From an uncultured Alphaproteobacteria bacterium (GTDB lineage: Bacteria > Pseudomonadota > Alphaproteobacteria > Puniceispirillales > Marisalimonadaceae): a stretch of DNA of 64,000 nt. Positions 8,389-18,342 of the stretch are shown one piece after another. The stretch is taken from positions 1-64,000 of the forward strand of contig CAKZQZ010000090.1 in assembly GCA_937142855.1 (NCBI GenBank), given 5' to 3'. Position 1 is the stretch's first letter. Each line of letters starts with the position of its first letter. The position numbers were made by a program, and so were the translations under genes. Under the pieces are notes generated by a model. It was given only the letters and a program-made list of their open reading frames with translations. It had not been told where the DNA came from and did not search any database.

Positions 8389-9153
8389 ATGATTAGTATA
8401 AATATAATTAAAGCATTCTCAGACAATTATATCTACTTACTCAGAAATGAATCGAAAAATATTACCAGTGTGATTGATCCTGGAGAATCAGAGCCTGTAT
8501 TAAAATATTTAAATGAAAAAGGTTGGCATTTAGATGAAATAATTAATACTCATCATCATAATGATCACATAGGTGGTAATTCTAAACTCCAAGAAATATT
8601 TAATTCAAAATTAATAGCTCCTCTATATGATAAACATAGAATAAATAATGTAGATATTTATATATCAGATAACGATATAATTGAGATTGCAGGAGTTAAA
8701 ACAAAAGTAATTCATACACCAGGTCATACGCTTGGACACGTATGCCTTTATTTAGAAGAAGAAAAGTGCCTTTTTTCTGGAGACACTTTATTTTATCTTG
8801 GTTGTGGTCGCGTTTTTGAGGGTTCAATGGAGCAAATGTGGTTAAGTTTACTAAAATTAAGAGATTTACCTGATGAAACATTGGTTTATTGTGGACATGA
8901 ATATACTTTATCGAATGCTAAGTTTTCTTCATATATTGATCCAAAAAATGAATCATTGAAAATTGCAATTCAAAAAATTATTGAAAAAAGTGATAGAAAA
9001 ATACCAACTATCCCTTTTGAGTTAGGAAAAGAAAAATTTATTAATCCATTCTTGAGAGCTGATGAGAAAGATTTTACTAATTCTATTGGCTTAGGATCAA
9101 ATGTTCCTGCAGAGTGCTTTTCTATAATTCGCAAACAAAAGGATAACTTTTAG
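8389..9153 (+). CDS. gloB: Hydroxyacylglutathione hydrolase (glyoxalase II)
   Basis: Hydrolyses S-lactoylglutathione to lactate and glutathione, the second step of methylglyoxal detoxification. The 254-residue protein has the metallo-beta-lactamase metal motif THHHNDH (residues 54-60), a further ligand motif TPGHTLGH, the aspartate bridging the metals in LFSGDTLF, and YCGHEYT. The C-terminal helical domain ends with NPFLRADE, typical of glutathione-specific GloB. The start is ATG 8389, preceded by AAAGGGA at good spacing. Its stop overlaps convergent folB by 4 bp. It is monocistronic, with a palindrome in its leader. Confidence 0.95.
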   Translation: MISINIIKAFSDNYIYLLRNESKNITSVIDPGESEPVLKYLNEKGWHLDEIINTHHHNDHIGGNSKLQEIFNSKLIAPLYDKHRINNVDIYISDNDIIEIAGVKTKVIHTPGHTLGHVCLYLEEEKCLFSGDTLFYLGCGRVFEGSMEQMWLSLLKLRDLPDETLVYCGHEYTLSNAKFSSYIDPKNESLKIAIQKIIEKSDRKIPTIPFELGKEKFINPFLRADEKDFTNSIGLGSNVPAECFSIIRKQKDNF

Positions 9154-9506
9154 ATATCTGATAACTCATAGGCTACTTCAGCGTCTGGGAAGATAGTAGG
9201 TTTTGAAATTTTTACAGTAGCACCTATTACAAAATCTTTTTTGATTAAATTACTGTGTATTTTTTCTACTAGAATTTCAAGCAATTGAAAATGTTGACTT
9301 TGAACTATATTTTTAATTTCATTTCTAAATTGACTATAATCTTGAGTTTCCATTAAATCGTCAGCCTTAGGTTCGGAACTGTTAGTCAGCAATATATCTA
9401 AGTTTATAATAATTTTCTGTTTATTTTTTCTTTCATTTTCATAAACACCAATTGAAGCCATCATTTCAAAGTTATGTATAAATATTTTTCGTTTTCTATT
9501 TACCAT
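9150..9506 (-). CDS. folB: Dihydroneopterin aldolase family (FolB)
   Basis: A 118-residue tunnelling-fold protein. The N-terminal IFIHNFEMMASIGVYENERKNKQ matches the FolB pattern (IGVYxxER-xxxQ), followed by a LEILVEKI segment and the terminal VKISKPTIFPDAEVAYEL strand. FolB converts dihydroneopterin to 6-hydroxymethyl-dihydropterin and glycolaldehyde in folate synthesis. The gene follows an SDR of the pteridine-reductase-like type with 13 bp between them, a pairing seen in other alphaproteobacteria that supports a pterin role. The ATG at 9506 is clear. Small tunnelling-fold enzymes are similar to one another, so FolX-like activity is possible. Confidence 0.85.
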   Translation of the reverse strand: MVNRKRKIFIHNFEMMASIGVYENERKNKQKIIINLDILLTNSSEPKADDLMETQDYSQFRNEIKNIVQSQHFQLLEILVEKIHSNLIKKDFVIGATVKISKPTIFPDAEVAYELSDI

Positions 9507-9519
9507 GATTTTTTCCTAA

Positions 9520-10293
9520 TTATAATCCAACATCTCTTCTTGGTGGAGCAAGGTGTGCCCCACCATCAAGAAGAATAACGTGACCAGTCATAGATTTAGA
9601 CTTTATAAGCAGTTGAACTGCGTCCAGTATTTCTTCTGTAGTAGATGATGATTTTAATAAATTATTTTTATGTGATTTTTTAAATTGTTTTTCGTCTTGT
9701 CCTGGAGCAGATAAAGTAATACCTGGAGCTATCCCATTTACCCTTAAACAGGCAGAGTAAGACAATGCCGACATTTTTGTTAAACCATACATTGCCTGTT
9801 TTGACAATGTATATGAATAATAATCAGGATTTAATCCAAAGATTTTTGCATCTAAAATATTTATAACAAAGCCCTGTTTATTTTTTCTCTCTTTTTTCAT
9901 TTTTAAAGTAAAATTAGCTAAAGCTTTTGTTAATATTGTGGGGGCCATAAAATTAACTGACATATGATCATTAAGATTTTTAATATCAAAATTGGTACCA
10001 CTATCATAATTAAAATACCCTGCATTATTAATAAGTCCTGACCAAGTTGATTTGCTGTTTTCTAAATTATAAATTAATTTTTCAACATCTGAGTTCTTCG
10101 TCAAGTCAGCCTGAAATAATGTTACATTACCTCCGATTTTTGTTAAATCATTAGCTGTTTCTTCCGCTAACTGTTTTGATTTATTATAATGAATTGCAAC
10201 TGACCAACCAAATTTGACCAAGTCAGTAGCTATAACTTTTCCTAGCCTTTTGGCTGAAGCAGTCACTAAAATTGTTTTATTTTTGTTTTTCAA
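9520..10293 (-). CDS. Short-chain dehydrogenase, FolM/PTR1-like
   Basis: A 257-residue SDR. The cofactor motif is TASAKRLGK (residues 11-19), NNAG is at 89-92 and the catalytic pair is Tyr161/Lys165 in YTLSK. RLG in the glycine loop, INILDAKIFGLNPD, and the terminal LLDGGAHLAPPRRDVGL resemble the pteridine reductase/FolM subgroup, and folB is next door, so reduction of a dihydropterin or dihydrofolate is a reasonable inference. It starts at TTG 10293, with AGGA nine bases upstream; this start lies 17 bp inside the ABC ATPase gene. The exact substrate is not determinable. Confidence 0.82.
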   Translation of the reverse strand: MKNKNKTILVTASAKRLGKVIATDLVKFGWSVAIHYNKSKQLAEETANDLTKIGGNVTLFQADLTKNSDVEKLIYNLENSKSTWSGLINNAGYFNYDSGTNFDIKNLNDHMSVNFMAPTILTKALANFTLKMKKERKNKQGFVINILDAKIFGLNPDYYSYTLSKQAMYGLTKMSALSYSACLRVNGIAPGITLSAPGQDEKQFKKSHKNNLLKSSSTTEEILDAVQLLIKSKSMTGHVILLDGGAHLAPPRRDVGL

Positions 10294-11083
10294 AGCTTAA
10301 TTTCCTTTTTAAAACTTTATATGAAGTGTCTCTGATTAACGTTATATAATTTTGAAAGTCTTTATTCTGTAGAGATTTTCTAAGTCCTATTTTTTGCCAA
10401 GATAGATCTCTGCTGTTTTTTGGCGGAACAAATTTTTTGATTACTGATATTGGGGCAATTCCTGTTACTAACACTTCATCGCTTAATAAAGCAGCTTCTT
10501 CAACGGAATGAGTAACCATAATAACAGTCATTGATTTTTTTTTAATTAAAGAAACTAATTCAGTTGATATTATTTCTCTACTCAAATTATCTAAAGCAGC
10601 GAATGGCTCATCTAAAAGTAATAATCTCGGTTGAAATAAAATGGCTCTAGCAATTACTGTCCTCTGTACAAGGCCTCCAGATAATTGATATGGATAATGT
10701 TCTGCAAAACCATCTAATCCAATGTCTTGGATTAATTTATCTACACAATTTTTTTTTTTATTTAAATTACCTAAGTGTATATTTTGAAAAACATTTAACC
10801 AAGGCATTAAAGACATATTTTGCTGAACTAAAGTTACATGCTTAATTAAATCTGTCGTGCTTTTATTTTCAAATTTAATTTGACCACTTTCACATTCATT
10901 AAGGCCAGAAATTAATTTCAACAAGGATGTTTTACCTGAACCAGAAGGACCAATTATGCTTGTAAATTTTCCTTTCTTAATTACGTAATTAAAGTTTTTA
11001 AGAATTGTTTGAGTGATGAACCTCTTTTTATATGAAAAATTAATATTTTCTAGAATCAAATCATCTGCTTCTTTTATTAACAT
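10277..11083 (-). CDS. ABC transporter ATPase, NitT/TauT-like, orphan
   Basis: A 268-residue ABC ATPase. Walker A GPSGSGKT (45-52), Q-loop VQQNMSLMPW, signature LSGG (136-139), Walker B LLLLDEP and the switch histidine in VTHSVEEAALLSDEV are all intact. The architecture resembles the nitrate/sulfonate/taurine (COG1116) group, which also includes thiamine-precursor importers. No permease or binding-protein gene is adjacent, so its partner must be elsewhere or it does a different job. It overlaps the SDR by 17 bp and follows the HAD gene by 3 bp, implying one operon HAD-ABC-SDR-folB. The transported substrate is unknown. Confidence 0.85.
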   Translation of the reverse strand: MLIKEADDLILENINFSYKKRFITQTILKNFNYVIKKGKFTSIIGPSGSGKTSLLKLISGLNECESGQIKFENKSTTDLIKHVTLVQQNMSLMPWLNVFQNIHLGNLNKKKNCVDKLIQDIGLDGFAEHYPYQLSGGLVQRTVIARAILFQPRLLLLDEPFAALDNLSREIISTELVSLIKKKSMTVIMVTHSVEEAALLSDEVLVTGIAPISVIKKFVPPKNSRDLSWQKIGLRKSLQNKDFQNYITLIRDTSYKVLKRKLSFEKQK

Positions 11084-11086
11084 TTT

Positions 11087-12082
11087 TTAAGGGCTCTCTA
11101 CAATATAGTCAGGAATGATGTTTGTTTTTTTTATCATTTCTCCAATATTTGACTTTCTTAACAAGCCATGTTTTGTCATTAAAATAGATTTTAAACCAAA
11201 ACTATTTGCACCTAAAATATCAGTATGAAGAGTGTCTCCTACCATTCCTATTCGGGATAAGGGTACATGTCTACCTGATAACTCATTTATTCTACTAAGA
11301 GCAATTTCAAATATTGTAGGAAATGGTTTACCAAGCCAAAATGGAAGATGTACACCATTTTTGATTAGAAGAGACATATAATATGCAGGTTCAATACTAA
11401 ATTTTTTCTCATGTGGTGCTACTAGATCAGGATTAGCAACAAATAAAGGTCTAGGATAGTCTTTTAGAGAGTTCAAGAGTATTTCTTGCCATACAGGATC
11501 CCAGTGAAGAGTGCCCAGCAAAACAAATGATTTCATTTGATCGAACATTGAGTAATCTTGTTCTAACTCTACACAATCTATATTTGGTATTTTAAAAGGG
11601 TTTCCGATATTACCTATTACACCCAAAGGGCCTTCAGGCTTATTGAAAGACAAAAAAATTTCAGTTGCATCTCTACTTGAAATAATTTCATCATCTGAAA
11701 ACTCCAAACCCAAAGAAGATAATTGATCCCTCTTTTTAAATGAATTATTACTAGCTCCATTAGTAACTACTAATAATGTAACTCCTTTATTTCTTGCTTT
11801 ATTTAATGTTGAAATAATTCCAGGCACCAATTCTGAACCGACATTAAGTACTCCAAATGCGTCTAATAGTAATGCGTCAAAATGATCTAAAATATTTTCT
11901 AGTTTTGGAGCTATTGTTGTTTGCTCGCCTAAGGCTTGATAGGGTGGGAAAAAGCCCCGCATTGCCTCATAAATATTAATTACAGCTTCTGCATCTATGT
12001 TCTTAACTGAGGGTATTTTGAAATTATCTTCAAATTTAAACTTTTCTAGTATAAAATCTGAACTCACAAAAAAGTTACCCAT
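11087..12082 (-). CDS. HAD superfamily class IIA phosphatase (TIGR01459-like)
   Basis: A 331-residue NagD-type HAD phosphatase. Motif I LLLDAFGVLN has its nucleophile near Asp74. Motif II is VVTNGASN, a lysine lies in WLGKPFP, and motif IV is GMVGDTLHTDILGAN. It falls in the alphaproteobacterial TIGR01459 group of unknown substrate. It has about 65 residues before motif I, more than usual; the start at ATG 12082 is supported by AGGA at good spacing, so the extension is probably real. It heads the HAD-ABC-SDR-folB run and diverges from the renalase-like gene across 42 bp. Confidence 0.82.
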   Translation of the reverse strand: MGNFFVSSDFILEKFKFEDNFKIPSVKNIDAEAVINIYEAMRGFFPPYQALGEQTTIAPKLENILDHFDALLLDAFGVLNVGSELVPGIISTLNKARNKGVTLLVVTNGASNNSFKKRDQLSSLGLEFSDDEIISSRDATEIFLSFNKPEGPLGVIGNIGNPFKIPNIDCVELEQDYSMFDQMKSFVLLGTLHWDPVWQEILLNSLKDYPRPLFVANPDLVAPHEKKFSIEPAYYMSLLIKNGVHLPFWLGKPFPTIFEIALSRINELSGRHVPLSRIGMVGDTLHTDILGANSFGLKSILMTKHGLLRKSNIGEMIKKTNIIPDYIVESP

Positions 12083-12124
12083 GATAATTTTTCCTAAAAT
12101 TTAATCTTAAATCAGAGTTTTAAA

Positions 12125-13078
12125 ATGCAAAAAAAAGTTTTAATTATTGGATCAGGGATAGCAGGTATTTCTTCATCTTTAAAGTTAAAAACTTATGGTA
12201 TAGATTCTGTTTTAGTTGATAAAGGCCGTTTTTTAGGAGGTAGGATTAGTTCAAGAGAAGTAAAAAATATAGATAATATTGATTATTTTTTTCATGGTGC
12301 ACAATTTTTTACTGCTAAGAGTGATAATTTCAAAAAAATTATAGAGCAAGGTATCAAAAATAATTTTATAGAGGAATTTGGAAGATTTAACCCTCCAAGA
12401 TATAGGGGGTATAAATCTATGAGAAATTTTTTATCAAATTTAACGTTTAATTTAAATATTAAACAAAATAATACGATTATTGATCTAAAACCAAATAAAA
12501 AACAAATCACTGCTCTAAATGAGAAAACAAAAACATGGCAAAGTTTTGATGGTGTAATATCAACTATTCCATCTCCTCAAAATTATGATTTAATGGAAAA
12601 TTTTCCTAAATTAAGAAAAACCCTTGTTACATCTTCATATGATTCATGTATAGCTTTTATGTTTTCTATCAACAAAAGGCCAGAAAATTTTCCGATTTAT
12701 TTTGATTTGTATAAAAAAAGAGGCATTTTAAGTTGGATGGCTTCAGGAAGTAATTTAAATTTATGGACAGCCCATACCAAAGGATCATATGCAAATAAAA
12801 ATTTAAATCAAAACAAAAACCAACTTCAAAATGAAATTTTCTCTGCAATCCAAAAAGTATTTTCTAAATGGGAAAACTCAATAGAAGTTTATTTTCATAG
12901 CTTGCATATTTGGAAATACGCTAAAGTTAAAAAGATATCGAGTGGTCTTCAAATTGATCCAGATTTTCCTGTTGCTTTAGCAGGTGACTTTATGGAAGGT
13001 TCCAATATTGAGTCAGCCTTTATTTCTGGTGAAAAAGCTGCCAATTTAATATTTAATAGACTTAACCAGGTTTCTTAA
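12125..13078 (+). CDS. Renalase-like FAD-dependent oxidoreductase
   Basis: A 317-residue flavoprotein of the COG3380 (renalase/amine-oxidase-like) family. The N-terminal dinucleotide-binding motif is VLIIGSGIAGISSSLKLK, with DKGRFLGGRISSRE completing the FAD-binding pattern (GGR). Near the C-terminus VALAGDFMEGSNIESAFISGEKAA is the usual FAD motif that closes such enzymes. Some relatives oxidise dihydropyridine cofactor isomers, but substrates of bacterial members are mostly unknown. It begins at ATG 12125 with no close Shine-Dalgarno and is followed 37 bp later by the rhodanese gene on the same strand. Confidence 0.83.
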   Translation: MQKKVLIIGSGIAGISSSLKLKTYGIDSVLVDKGRFLGGRISSREVKNIDNIDYFFHGAQFFTAKSDNFKKIIEQGIKNNFIEEFGRFNPPRYRGYKSMRNFLSNLTFNLNIKQNNTIIDLKPNKKQITALNEKTKTWQSFDGVISTIPSPQNYDLMENFPKLRKTLVTSSYDSCIAFMFSINKRPENFPIYFDLYKKRGILSWMASGSNLNLWTAHTKGSYANKNLNQNKNQLQNEIFSAIQKVFSKWENSIEVYFHSLHIWKYAKVKKISSGLQIDPDFPVALAGDFMEGSNIESAFISGEKAANLIFNRLNQVS

Positions 13079-13115
13079 TTACTGTAAGTTATTTAAATAT
13101 TTTAAGTGACTTTTG

Positions 13116-13511
13116 ATGATAACCATAAAAAATTCAGTTCAAGAATTAGTCAATCTTGCTAAAACGAATATTAATAATGTAGAAGTTAAAGATGCTCTAA
13201 AACTTCATTCAAATAAGAATTATTTATTTATTGATATCAGAGATATAAGAGAAATACAGAAATCTGGGCGTATTTTGGGAGCAAAGCATGTTCCTAGAGG
13301 TATGTTAGAGTTCTGGATTGATCCAAATAGCCCTTACCACAAAGATTTTTTTAATGATGATTTAAACTTTATTTTTTATTGTGCGTCTGACTGGAGATCA
13401 GCTTTAGCCACTGAAGCTGCAAATAAAATTGGTCTTTTAAATACCTCTCATTTAGTAGGTGGTTTTAATAAATGGTTAGAATTTAATGGTCCAATCGAAG
13501 AACCAAAATAA
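13116..13511 (+). CDS. Rhodanese-like domain protein
   Basis: A 131-residue single-domain rhodanese. FIDIRDIREIQKSGRILGAKHVPRG is the conserved N-terminal strand-loop. The active-site loop is YCASDWRSALA with the persulfide-carrying cysteine at residue 89, and LVGGFNKWLEFNGPIE closes the domain. Such proteins move sulfane sulfur; acceptor unknown. The ATG at 13116 is preferred over the adjoining TTG at 13113. It lies between the renalase-like and EamA genes, and the 40-bp gap to the next gene holds no terminator, so co-transcription of all three is plausible. Confidence 0.87.
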   Translation: MITIKNSVQELVNLAKTNINNVEVKDALKLHSNKNYLFIDIRDIREIQKSGRILGAKHVPRGMLEFWIDPNSPYHKDFFNDDLNFIFYCASDWRSALATEAANKIGLLNTSHLVGGFNKWLEFNGPIEEPK

Positions 13512-13551
13512 CATTTTATTACATATATTCCTAAGATAAAGAGAAATAAAC

Positions 13552-14415
13552 ATTTATAATTTAGTACCATTAATTTTTGTTATTCTTTGGTCATCTGCCT
13601 TCATAACAAGCAAAATAATAGTAGATAATGCATCCCCTTTCTTTTCTCTTTCTTTCAGATTTGGTCTAGTTACTATCTTATTTTTTATCTTTTTTTTAAT
13701 TTTTTCTAATAGAAAAAAAATTACTATTAGAAGTTTTTTAGATGCATCAATTAGCGGTCTACTCTTTCATGGCTTTTATTTAGGAGGAGTATTTTTTGCT
13801 TTATCGAAAGGTATTTCTGCGAGTTTAATAGCTCTAATAGTCTCGTTAACGCCTATTTTAACGTCAATATTGGCTAAAATTTATTTAAATGAAATGTTTT
13901 CTAAAATGCAATGGATTGGTACCTTATTAGGATTTACTGGTGCTGTTATTATTATTTTTTCTGATCTGAAAGAAGGTTTGAGCTTAATTGCTTTTTTTGC
14001 AGGATTAATAGGATTAATCTCTTCTTCTATAGGCATGATATGGCAAAAAAAAATTAGCTCTGATTTATCACTTTCAGGCAATAATTTTATTCAAGCCTTA
14101 AGCGCTTCTATTTTTCACTTAATACTTGCACTTTTATTTGAGAATTACTTTATGAACTTTACTGATGAATTTATATTTGCAATGTCTTGGCAAATTATTG
14201 CTATTTCATTAGGAGCTTTTTTAATTTTAATGTGGCTTTTAAAAAACAAACAAGCAAATCAAACTTCTTCATTGTATTTTCTAATCCCACCTTTTTCAGC
14301 GATAATGGCATACTTTGTATTAAATGAGCAAATTTCATATTTAGATATAACAGGTCTTTTAATTACAAGTATTGGTGTTTTCTTTGTTATTCAATTTAAG
14401 CATAAGACATTTTAG
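13552..14415 (+). CDS. EamA/DMT-family transporter, apparent ATT start
   Basis: A drug/metabolite transporter of about 287 residues with roughly ten membrane segments in two EamA repeats. The first repeat opens with PLIFVILWSSAFITSK and FSLSFRFGLV; the second includes GALILMWLLKNKQA-like and PPFSAIMAYFVLNEQIS motifs. The frame opens after a stop at 13537-13539 and contains no ATG, GTG or TTG until 13870, which would remove the first three or so helices. The best placed codon is ATT 13552, eight bases after a purine-rich AAAGAG; ATA 13546 is a lesser choice. Substrate unknown. The family call is secure, the start is not. Confidence 0.78.
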   Translation: MYNLVPLIFVILWSSAFITSKIIVDNASPFFSLSFRFGLVTILFFIFFLIFSNRKKITIRSFLDASISGLLFHGFYLGGVFFALSKGISASLIALIVSLTPILTSILAKIYLNEMFSKMQWIGTLLGFTGAVIIIFSDLKEGLSLIAFFAGLIGLISSSIGMIWQKKISSDLSLSGNNFIQALSASIFHLILALLFENYFMNFTDEFIFAMSWQIIAISLGAFLILMWLLKNKQANQTSSLYFLIPPFSAIMAYFVLNEQISYLDITGLLITSIGVFFVIQFKHKTF

Positions 14416-14473
14416 ATAAATAATATTGTTTTTATTTTTACTTTTGTTAGTATTAACTAATCAGAGCCTTTTT

Positions 14474-14624
14474 ATGTGAGAGAGCTATATAGCCACCGAA
14501 GGAGCAACCACCCCGGAATCTCTCAGGTCACTGGAACATAAAAAGTTGATAATCTGGAGAGTGATGATTTTATCATCCACCGAAGGGGTAAGCCAATTAT
14601 TTTGGTCAATCTCTCAGGTTCCAT
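14474..14624 (+). ncRNA. Tandem glycine riboswitch
   Basis: Two consecutive glycine aptamers. The first (about 14474-14536) has GAGAGAG, CACCGAAGGAGCAA and CTCTCAGG; the second (about 14551-14624) has GGAGAG, CACCGAAGGGGTAAGCC and CTCTCAGG. These conserved blocks, in order and spacing, define the gcvT-type glycine switch. The short linker between copies (about 14537-14550) is typical of the cooperative tandem form. A weak promoter (TTGTTT at 14426, TAGTAT at 14448) could start the RNA near 14460. The next gene is the DadA-family flavoprotein, so the switch should respond to glycine and tune that gene. Confidence 0.95.
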
Positions 14625-14670
14625 GACAGATGGGGTTTTGCAATTTTGCAAATACTTATTAATGGAGCCT
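14616..14670 (+). promoter_or_regulatory. Anti-Shine-Dalgarno expression platform of the glycine switch
   Basis: AGGTTCCAT (14616-14624), partly the 3' strand of aptamer-2 P1, is complementary over nine pairs (one G-U) to ATGGAGCCT (14662-14670), which contains the dadA ribosome site GGAG. The loop between them carries its own hairpin TTTGCA-ATTT-TGCAAA (14637-14652). P1 pairing (14551-14561 with 14611-14620) and this helix both need 14616-14620, so they exclude each other. Glycine would free the ribosome site. This is read from base pairing only. Confidence 0.65.
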
Positions 14671-14673
14671 ATG

Positions 14674-15903
14674 ATGAAAAATCTCGCAGTAATTGGCGCT
14701 GGAATAACTGGAATTACAACAGCATATCAACTTAAAGAAAGAGGCTATGATGTTTGTGTTTTTGATAAAAACCGTTACGCCGCAATGGAAACAAGTTTTG
14801 CAAATGGTGGGCAACTCTCAGCATGTAATGCTGAGGTGTGGACTAGTTGGTCTACAATCAGTAAAGGTATATTATGGATGCTTAAAAAGGATGCCCCCCT
14901 TTTGTTCAATCCAAAACTAAATTTTCACAAAATTAGCTGGTTACTTAGTTTTATAAGGAACATCCCTAATCACAAGCAGAATACAATTTTAACTGCACGT
15001 ATGGCAATTGCAAGTAGAGAAGAGTTTAAAAGAATTCTCAATCAAGAAGATATAAAATTGGATCTTGAAGAAAAAGGTATTCTTCATTTGTGTAATAATC
15101 ATAAATCTTTAAAACACGGTAGAATAATAAATAAATGGTTAATGGAGGCAGGATTACATCGTAAAGAGGTGTCTATAGAGGAAATGTTAAAAATTGAACC
15201 AACATTGAATTTAAAAAACTTTGTAGGAGGTTTTTATACACAAAGTGATATGTCTGGGGATATACATAAATTCACAAAATTGCTTGCAGAAGCTTCTGAA
15301 AAAAAAGGTGTCAAATTTAATTATGAAACGGAAGTCATTAATATTAAGCACAACAGTAAACAACAAATTATTTCTTTTAAAAATTCAATTGGAGTAAATG
15401 AGGCTAAATTTGATGGAGTGGTTATTTGTGCTGGGGTTGCTAGCAAGTTCCTAGCTGGAAAACTTGGTGATAAAGTAAACATTTATCCTGTAAAGGGTTA
15501 TTCTATAACGGTGTTACTAGACGATCAAGATAGTATAGAGAGTGCACCTTATGTGTCTTTATTAGATGACGAAGCTAAGATAGTTTCAAGTAGATTAGGT
15601 GAAAATAGGTTTAGAGTTGCTGGCACAGCAGAGTTCAATGGTTACAACAAAGATATTAGAGCAGATAGAATAAACCCTTTAGTAAAGTGGTGTAATGAAT
15701 TGTTTCCTAGAGTGTCTACAGAGCATGCTATTCCATGGGCAGGTTTACGGCCTATGACACCAAGTATGGTTCCTAAAGTCGGTAGCGGGAAGCTGCCTGG
15801 AGTTTTTTATAATACAGGTCATGGGCATCTTGGTTGGACTTTGAGCGCTTTTACATCCAAACAAATATCAGATCATATAGTACGAAAAGATAATGCTTTA
15901 TAA
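14674..15903 (+). CDS. dadA: DadA-family FAD-dependent D-amino-acid (or glycine) dehydrogenase
   Basis: A 409-residue flavoprotein. It has VIGAGITGITTAYQL at the N-terminus, then METSFANGGQLSACNAEVW, YPVKGYSIT, WAGLRPMTPSMVPKVG and NTGHGHLGWT, all matching DadA-type D-amino-acid dehydrogenases. These oxidise D-alanine and other amino acids to keto acids with quinone as acceptor. The open frame extends back to TTG 14602 through the riboswitch; GGAG at 14664-14667 selects ATG 14674 (or 14671). Control by a glycine aptamer suggests the physiological substrate may be glycine or a compound metabolised with it. The stop faces gyrB with 6 bp between. Confidence 0.9.
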   Translation: MKNLAVIGAGITGITTAYQLKERGYDVCVFDKNRYAAMETSFANGGQLSACNAEVWTSWSTISKGILWMLKKDAPLLFNPKLNFHKISWLLSFIRNIPNHKQNTILTARMAIASREEFKRILNQEDIKLDLEEKGILHLCNNHKSLKHGRIINKWLMEAGLHRKEVSIEEMLKIEPTLNLKNFVGGFYTQSDMSGDIHKFTKLLAEASEKKGVKFNYETEVINIKHNSKQQIISFKNSIGVNEAKFDGVVICAGVASKFLAGKLGDKVNIYPVKGYSITVLLDDQDSIESAPYVSLLDDEAKIVSSRLGENRFRVAGTAEFNGYNKDIRADRINPLVKWCNELFPRVSTEHAIPWAGLRPMTPSMVPKVGSGKLPGVFYNTGHGHLGWTLSAFTSKQISDHIVRKDNAL

Positions 15904-15909
15904 CTAAAT

Positions 15910-18342
<2,433 letters not shown>

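Noticed and set aside
14602-14673. N-terminal extension of the dadA reading frame back to TTG 14602
   Set aside because: It runs through the second glycine aptamer and lies upstream of the GGAG ribosome site and the conserved MKNLAVIGAG start, so it is leader RNA and not protein.
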